DNA of 18,035 nt from JACRJW01 sp964359095 (GTDB taxonomy: Bacteria; Patescibacteriota; Patescibacteriia; UBA9934; GWF2-40-263). A program made the translations under genes and the position numbers. Below are positions 13,753 through 18,035 of this stretch, piece after piece. The notes under the pieces are model-generated. The model had not been told where the DNA came from. It saw only the letters and a program-made list of their open reading frames with translations, and did not search any database. How positions within the stretch are numbered: the first letter of the stretch is position 1; the number at the start of each line of letters is the position of its first letter. The stretch covers positions 1 to 18,035 of the forward strand of contig CAYHRJ010000021.1 in the NCBI GenBank assembly GCA_964359095.1, given 5' to 3'.

Positions 13753-13772
13753 ATACCAGATACTAGATACTC
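13746..13772 (-). repeat. Right 27-bp inverted repeat of heptamers
   Basis: It is a perfect reverse complement of 13328-13354. In register it reads CTAGATA, CCAGATA, CTAGATA (13749-13769), with a further copy CTAGATC just outside (13742-13748). The IVP stop TAG (13750-13752) lies inside it, and pilC starts 8 bases after it. Confidence 0.93.
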
Positions 13773-13780
13773 TCACGCTT

Positions 13781-14860
13781 ATGTCCAAAACTCCCTGGTA
13801 CAAAAAAGAAATCACACTGTTACCGGTTTCCACGGTTGATATTGTGACCATGACGCAAAATCTTTCAGTCATGCTTGAGGCTGGACTTACCGTACCCGAG
13901 TCTTTAGGCGTGTTGGTGGAGCAATCAAACGGGCGTCTGAAGTCAATTTTGACACGTGTGAATGATGAAGTTCAGGGTGGTGAGATGCTTGGAGATTCTC
14001 TGGAGAAGCATGGGCGAGAATTCGGTCCGATTTTTGTGAGCGCGGTAAAAGTGGGGGAAAGCTCAGGCACGCTCGCCAAAAATTTAACACACGTGGCGCA
14101 GCAAATGGAGCGCGATCTAGAAGTGAGGCGTAACGTTCAAGGCGCGATGTTGTACCCATCCATTATTGTGGTCGCCACAGGAGTCATCGGGCTCGCGCTT
14201 GCGACGTTTGTTCTTCCACAGATGACGAGCGTCTTTGAATCCTTAAACGTAGAGCTTCCGTGGAGTACACGCACCCTGATTTGGATCTCGAAACTTTTTC
14301 AAGAACACGGGGCCGTGGTGACTCCAGCCGTGTTTCTCTTTGCCACTGCCTTTATTTGGCTTGTGCGTCGCCGATTTATGGAACCGATCGTGCATCGTGT
14401 CATCCTGCATCTGCCACTGCTCAAAACCTTTATTCACGAAATCAACCGCGCTCGTTTCTGTCGTTCAATCGGCACCATGCTTCAAAGTGGTATTCCGATT
14501 CAGGAATCGCTTGGGATTGTCGCAAACGCGATGCCAAACTATGTCTATCGTCAGTCGATTTTGGTGATGCACGAAAGGATCGAGTCAGGGGATAGCTTCG
14601 CACAGATTGTGGAAGAATATCCGTTGCTGTATCCAAAAATGGTTCAGCGCATGATTGCGGTTGGAGAGCGCTCAGGAGGACTGGCCGATTCACTTGTGTA
14701 TCTCGCACGATTTTACGAACAGAAGGTTTCTATCAAAGCAAAAAATATTTCGACGATCATTGAGCCGTTACTTCTCATCGCCATCGGCGTAGGTGTCGCC
14801 TTTATCGCTCTTTCGATTTTTACGCCGATCTATTCCATCACCGACGGCCTAGACTTTTAA
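13781..14860 (+). CDS. pilC: Type IV pilus inner-membrane platform protein PilC (GspF family)
   Basis: 359 aa, a little shorter than the common 400, chiefly at the N-terminus. It forms the membrane platform on which PilB and PilT act. There are two GspF repeats, about 20-145 (LSVMLEAGLTVPESL, VGESSGTLAKNL) and about 222-345 (IGTMLQSGIPIQESL, VGERSGGLADSL); the paired G-E-x-S-G motifs are diagnostic. TM helices are at about 127-147, 178-196 and 328-350. ATG 13781 follows the right inverted repeat with no Shine-Dalgarno. The next gene, a minor pilin, starts after one base, so pilC and the pilins are clearly one transcription unit. Confidence 0.96.
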   Translation: MSKTPWYKKEITLLPVSTVDIVTMTQNLSVMLEAGLTVPESLGVLVEQSNGRLKSILTRVNDEVQGGEMLGDSLEKHGREFGPIFVSAVKVGESSGTLAKNLTHVAQQMERDLEVRRNVQGAMLYPSIIVVATGVIGLALATFVLPQMTSVFESLNVELPWSTRTLIWISKLFQEHGAVVTPAVFLFATAFIWLVRRRFMEPIVHRVILHLPLLKTFIHEINRARFCRSIGTMLQSGIPIQESLGIVANAMPNYVYRQSILVMHERIESGDSFAQIVEEYPLLYPKMVQRMIAVGERSGGLADSLVYLARFYEQKVSIKAKNISTIIEPLLLIAIGVGVAFIALSIFTPIYSITDGLDF

Positions 14861-14861
14861 T

Positions 14862-15293
14862 ATGCGTGGGTTCACGCTGATAGAATTAGTGATTGTGTTG
14901 TCGATCACGCTCATGCTCTCAGCGATTGTTGGAGCGCTTTCAAGCAACACCCTTCCCAAGACTCAGCTGCACAGCGAAAGCGAGGCAGTCATTGAGAATC
15001 TCCGTCGTGCACAAGCGTTCAGTATCGCCGGCAAACATGACCAGCTTTGGGGTGTCCATCTCACCTCGACGAACTTGACGCTTTTTGCGGGGTCAACCTA
15101 CGCGCTGCGTGACACTCAATACGATCAGGTACGCACGTTTCCAACCGGCATCACCGTCACAGGATTAAGCGATATCCTTTTTGCTGCTCTGAGTGGGAGT
15201 ACGTCAAACACAGGAACCATCATCCTTACCGCAGATGCAACAAGCGAGACAGAAGTGCTTACGGTAAACGCCCGTGGACTTGTTGAGAAATAA
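14862..15293 (+). CDS. Minor pilin / pseudopilin, FimT-GspH-like
   Basis: 143 aa. It opens with a class III prepilin signal: a very short leader MRG, then cleavage before FTLIELVIVLSITLMLSA, with Glu at mature position +5 (residue 8). The hydrophobic helix (about 4-26) would pack in the pilus core. A 115-residue beta-rich head follows with no cysteines and resembles GspH/FimT heads (ENLRRAQAFSIAGKHD is typical of the alpha-spine end). It would be processed by a prepilin peptidase not present in this window. One base separates it from pilC and one from the next pilin gene, which indicates co-expression and probable assembly at the pilus tip. Confidence 0.9.
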   Translation: MRGFTLIELVIVLSITLMLSAIVGALSSNTLPKTQLHSESEAVIENLRRAQAFSIAGKHDQLWGVHLTSTNLTLFAGSTYALRDTQYDQVRTFPTGITVTGLSDILFAALSGSTSNTGTIILTADATSETEVLTVNARGLVEK

Positions 15294-15294
15294 T

Positions 15295-18035
15295 ATGGAA
15301 GACACGAAAGGTTCAACATTGCTTGAAGTCGTCCTCGTGACGTTTTTGTTTGGTGTGATCGGGACAGGGCTTGTCTCAACGCTCATCAGCTCATCGCAGA
15401 CTTCCAAACGCGGGCTAGAGCACACGGTGGCAGCAGGCTACATCAAGGAAGGCATCGAAGCCACGCGATCCATTCGTGACCGTGAGTGGTCGGAGCTCGC
15501 CAACGGAACCTATGGACTCTCAACAGGATTTGGGTATTACGATTTTTCAGGTACCTCCGATTCACTCGACGGAGGGGTCTACACACGTACCATCACGATC
15601 GAAGACGTGTACCGAACGAGTGGACTCAGCAGTGATATCGCCGTGAGTGGAACGCTCGATTCGGCAGCAAAAAAAATTACGGTCAACGTCCGTTGGACGG
15701 GAACGGATACGCATACAAAAAATCTTGATGCCGTGTTTTATGTGTTGAACTGGGGTCAACAATCCTGGCTCCAAACACTGACCGCTGATTTTACGGCTGG
15801 CACACAAAACAGTACGGACATCACCACAACGGCAAATGGAGAGGCGCAGCTCGCCGCACATGATACGGATTGGGACAATACAGAAGTGCAGCACACCATT
15901 GACCTGACAGGTTCAGGCAATCGAGAAACGGCGTATTTTGATGAAGCGAACGATCGTCTTTACACGCTTGCCAGTAATACGTCTGGCGATGACTTTGAGG
16001 CGTACGACATGTCGGATGTGAGCGAAAATACTCCAACAAAAATTGATGGCTATGATGTTCAAAACGCAACCGATTTTGTCGTGTCGGGTGGCTATGCCTA
16101 TATTTCTACGACTGACGATACGGTTGAGGTTGATATTGTGAATGTTGTCACCATGGCCCGCGTCGCCACGATTGATCTCACCGGTTCCTCCAACGCCAAC
16201 GCCGTGACGATCACAGGGACGACGCTCATCATAGGTCGGGACTCCTCGGGTGATAACGAACTTTGGTTTTACTCAGTCGCCACACCATCGAGTCCCAGCC
16301 TCCTGCGTTCCACCAACGTCAGTGCCTCCTTCAATGATTTGGAGTCTTCAACCACCTACGTTTTTGGGACTTCCAGCAATAACAGCCAGGAAGTGTACGC
16401 CTTTCAAATTTCTGATGGCTCACAAGTGGGAACGCTCGACATGACCGGGAGTGATAATGCGGAGGATCTCCACCTGGAAGGGAATAATCTGTACGTCGTG
16501 CGCGATGATGGAAGCAGTTACGACTTCGCATTGGTAGACGTGACGACTCCTTCCTCCATGAGTGTCATCTCCTCCCTGGAACTTGGAGAGTCTCTCAACG
16601 ATGTGGACATCGATCCGGGAGAGGACTATGCGTTCATCGCCACGGATAACAATTCAGAAGAGGTCATCGTCGTGAACCTTTCGACATTTACCGAGGAAGT
16701 CTCGATCGACACCACTGGGAGTGATAACGCGGAGGCGGTGGAGGTGTACGGCGGCCATGTGTACGTTGGCTCGAGCGCGAATTCTAACGACCTGATGGTT
16801 GTGCGTGTTGAGCAGGGCGGATGGAATACGCCAACGCTCGTTGCTTCTGTGGACAAAGATAGTAATCATAATACGGATGCGATCTACGTTTCTGGTTCCT
16901 ATGTCTATTTAGTGACGAACAACAATAACTCGTATCACGACTTTTTCGTCTACGATATCACTACACCCACAAGTCCCACGTATCTGGGATCTTTGGACCT
17001 GGGGTCGGATGTGACAGATGTGGTCGTGAGTGGGGATTACGCCTACGTCTCCACCAGTGATAATTCAGGGGAAATGAAAGTGATCGACGTGACCACGAAA
17101 ACGTCCCCGACTCTGCTCGCGACGTTTAATGCTTCAGGGAGTCAAGACGGCAAGTCAATTGCGATTTCCGGTTCGACTGTTTTCTTGGGTCGCGTACAAA
17201 GCAGCAATCCCGAGCTCTATACGATTGATGTTTCTACTCCTTCCAGCCCCTCAACGCTTGATACAACGGAGTATAGTGCCAACCTCTTAGCCCTTGTGGT
17301 TTCTGGCACATATCTGTTTGCGGCCACCGCCGATAACAGCAAGGAACTTGCAGTCTTTGACGCATCAACGACAAGCAATGTGACAGAGGTCGCAAGCTAC
17401 AATGCCTCAGGATCGGAAAACGCCCTCTCGATCGACCTGAGCGGAACCACGCTTGTGTTAGGAAGGGCAGATGCTTCCTCAGGGGAACTCCTCGTGTTTG
17501 ACATTACCTCGCCCACATCCCCCTCCCTGTCTGGGACAGGCACCGTCGACGACGATGTGAACGGGGTTTCATTGGATGGGACGAGCATCGTCTATTTGGC
17601 GACCGAGGAAGGGGACGAGGAGTTCATGCGCTTTGACATCTCAACACCTTCCAGTCCAACCCTAGATGCCTCTCTTGACTTAAACGCGGATGCAACAGAC
17701 ATAGCCTTCAGCGGCTCTTATGCTTTTCTTTCCAGCGAACACAACTCTCAAGAGGTACAAGTGATCGGTGAAGGGACGCCGCCAAGCGGATATGCGCCTG
17801 AGGGAACGTTTACCACACAGACATTTGATGCGGGATCAGCTGTCTCCTGGGACTCGATTGAGTGGACCGAGTCGGGAACAGGTGACATCGTATTCCGTAT
17901 TCGCACAGCCAGCTCAGAAGCGAATCTCACAACCGCTGAATGGGTTGGATCAGACGGGACGTCTTCAACGACGTATTCCACTTCAGGCAGCACGGTCACA
18001 ACGGATTCGGGCGCCACGGGAACTCAGTGGATTCA
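15295..18035 (+). CDS. Giant minor pilin-like protein with LVIVD-type beta-propeller repeats (3' partial)
   Basis: It is open from ATG 15295 to the window end: 913 complete codons, no stop seen. The N-terminus is a prepilin signal, MEDTKG then STLLEVVLVTFLFGVIG with Glu at +5 (residue 11), of the GspI/PilV type. A pilin-like head and linker run to about residue 205. From about 207 to 822 come about 14 repeats of roughly 44 residues. Examples are VVVSGDYAYVSTSDNSG, then E-M-K-V-I-D-V-T-T with P/S-rich turns, a good match to the LVIVD repeat that builds beta-propellers. After this a new beta-domain begins (FTTQTFDAGSAVSWDSIEW) and continues past the window. Alternating repeats carry TGS-D-N-A and L/V-N/T-D-V openings. 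The likely role is a pilus-tip adhesin or sensor, comparable in idea to the propeller of PilY1 but fused to a pilin. The role is inferred; the domain order is seen. Confidence 0.88.
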   Translation, partial: MEDTKGSTLLEVVLVTFLFGVIGTGLVSTLISSSQTSKRGLEHTVAAGYIKEGIEATRSIRDREWSELANGTYGLSTGFGYYDFSGTSDSLDGGVYTRTITIEDVYRTSGLSSDIAVSGTLDSAAKKITVNVRWTGTDTHTKNLDAVFYVLNWGQQSWLQTLTADFTAGTQNSTDITTTANGEAQLAAHDTDWDNTEVQHTIDLTGSGNRETAYFDEANDRLYTLASNTSGDDFEAYDMSDVSENTPTKIDGYDVQNATDFVVSGGYAYISTTDDTVEVDIVNVVTMARVATIDLTGSSNANAVTITGTTLIIGRDSSGDNELWFYSVATPSSPSLLRSTNVSASFNDLESSTTYVFGTSSNNSQEVYAFQISDGSQVGTLDMTGSDNAEDLHLEGNNLYVVRDDGSSYDFALVDVTTPSSMSVISSLELGESLNDVDIDPGEDYAFIATDNNSEEVIVVNLSTFTEEVSIDTTGSDNAEAVEVYGGHVYVGSSANSNDLMVVRVEQGGWNTPTLVASVDKDSNHNTDAIYVSGSYVYLVTNNNNSYHDFFVYDITTPTSPTYLGSLDLGSDVTDVVVSGDYAYVSTSDNSGEMKVIDVTTKTSPTLLATFNASGSQDGKSIAISGSTVFLGRVQSSNPELYTIDVSTPSSPSTLDTTEYSANLLALVVSGTYLFAATADNSKELAVFDASTTSNVTEVASYNASGSENALSIDLSGTTLVLGRADASSGELLVFDITSPTSPSLSGTGTVDDDVNGVSLDGTSIVYLATEEGDEEFMRFDISTPSSPTLDASLDLNADATDIAFSGSYAFLSSEHNSQEVQVIGEGTPPSGYAPEGTFTTQTFDAGSAVSWDSIEWTESGTGDIVFRIRTASSEANLTTAEWVGSDGTSSTTYSTSGSTVTTDSGATGTQWI

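Larger units (their letters stand above)
13328..13772. mobile_element. Putative mobile cassette: four-helix-bundle (IVP) gene between perfect 27-bp inverted repeats
   Basis: The 445-bp segment begins and ends with identical inverted 27-bp repeats and encloses one gene. It splits pilT from pilC, which are usually adjacent. Two hand-counted 60-base blocks in the gene (13381-13440 and 13621-13680) are 42% GC together, against 53% in one block of pilC (14101-14160). That fits an acquired origin but is a small sample. No target-site duplication is obvious. There is no transposase or recombinase, so it would need a trans-acting enzyme or an unknown activity of the encoded protein. Mobility is inferred. 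Confidence 0.55.

Noticed and set aside
12262..13772. Heptamer arrays as a CRISPR array
   Set aside because: The repeat unit is 7 bp, contiguous and degenerate, with no unique spacers and no cas genes.
1..18035. TGA recoded as glycine, as in some CPR lineages
   Set aside because: TGA ends the first partial gene, lepB and the large kinase at sensible family lengths, and no in-frame TGA interrupts a recognised domain.

Overview
The window (about 18 kb, moderate GC, standard genetic code with TGA used as stop) looks like a chromosomal segment of a Patescibacteria/CPR bacterium. This is an inference. It rests on the compact pilB-pilT-pilC-pilin order, several starts with no Shine-Dalgarno that sit just downstream of extended -10 boxes, kinases with an HQLR-type H-box, stand-alone receivers, and large unfamiliar surface proteins. 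I see no rRNA, tRNA or CRISPR array.

Layout. (1) 1-4026, cell-surface block: the 3' end of an Ig-like surface protein, a multi-pass protein with an exported beta-domain (224-1723), a type I signal peptidase on the minus strand (1693-2205), a small two-TM protein (2244-2594) and a signal peptide/Ig-like/TM protein (2596-4026). The signal peptidase and the two-TM gene diverge from a perfectly palindromic -10 element. (2) 4027-5471: a promoter embedded in a cluster of DnaA-box-like sites, a six-cysteine surface protein, a 77-aa membrane-anchored peptide and a strong intrinsic terminator. (3) 5472-10522: a paralogue of the six-cysteine protein, followed at close spacing by two histidine kinase/single-domain response regulator pairs. 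(4) 10583-18035: type IV pilus genes for the PilB assembly ATPase, PilT retraction ATPase, PilC platform protein, a FimT/GspH-like minor pilin, and a very large open-ended minor pilin whose C-terminal part is about 14 LVIVD-type beta-propeller repeats (at least 913 aa, running off the window).

The pilus operon is interrupted by a compact element. Between pilT and pilC, a gene for a four-helix-bundle protein of the 23S-rRNA intervening-sequence protein (S23/IVP) family lies between perfect 27-bp inverted repeats built from degenerate TATCTRG heptamers. A gene-less pair of inverted heptamer arrays of the same family fills the pilB-pilT gap. In all three places the heptamers supply the last codons and stop of the upstream gene. 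This resembles a MITE/REPIN-like family with an IVP protein as its gene-carrying form, and it is the best candidate here for an undescribed system.

Taken together, the window encodes envelope proteins, a protease for exporting them, two sensory pathways without DNA-binding outputs, and a retractable pilus that may carry a pilin-propeller adhesin.
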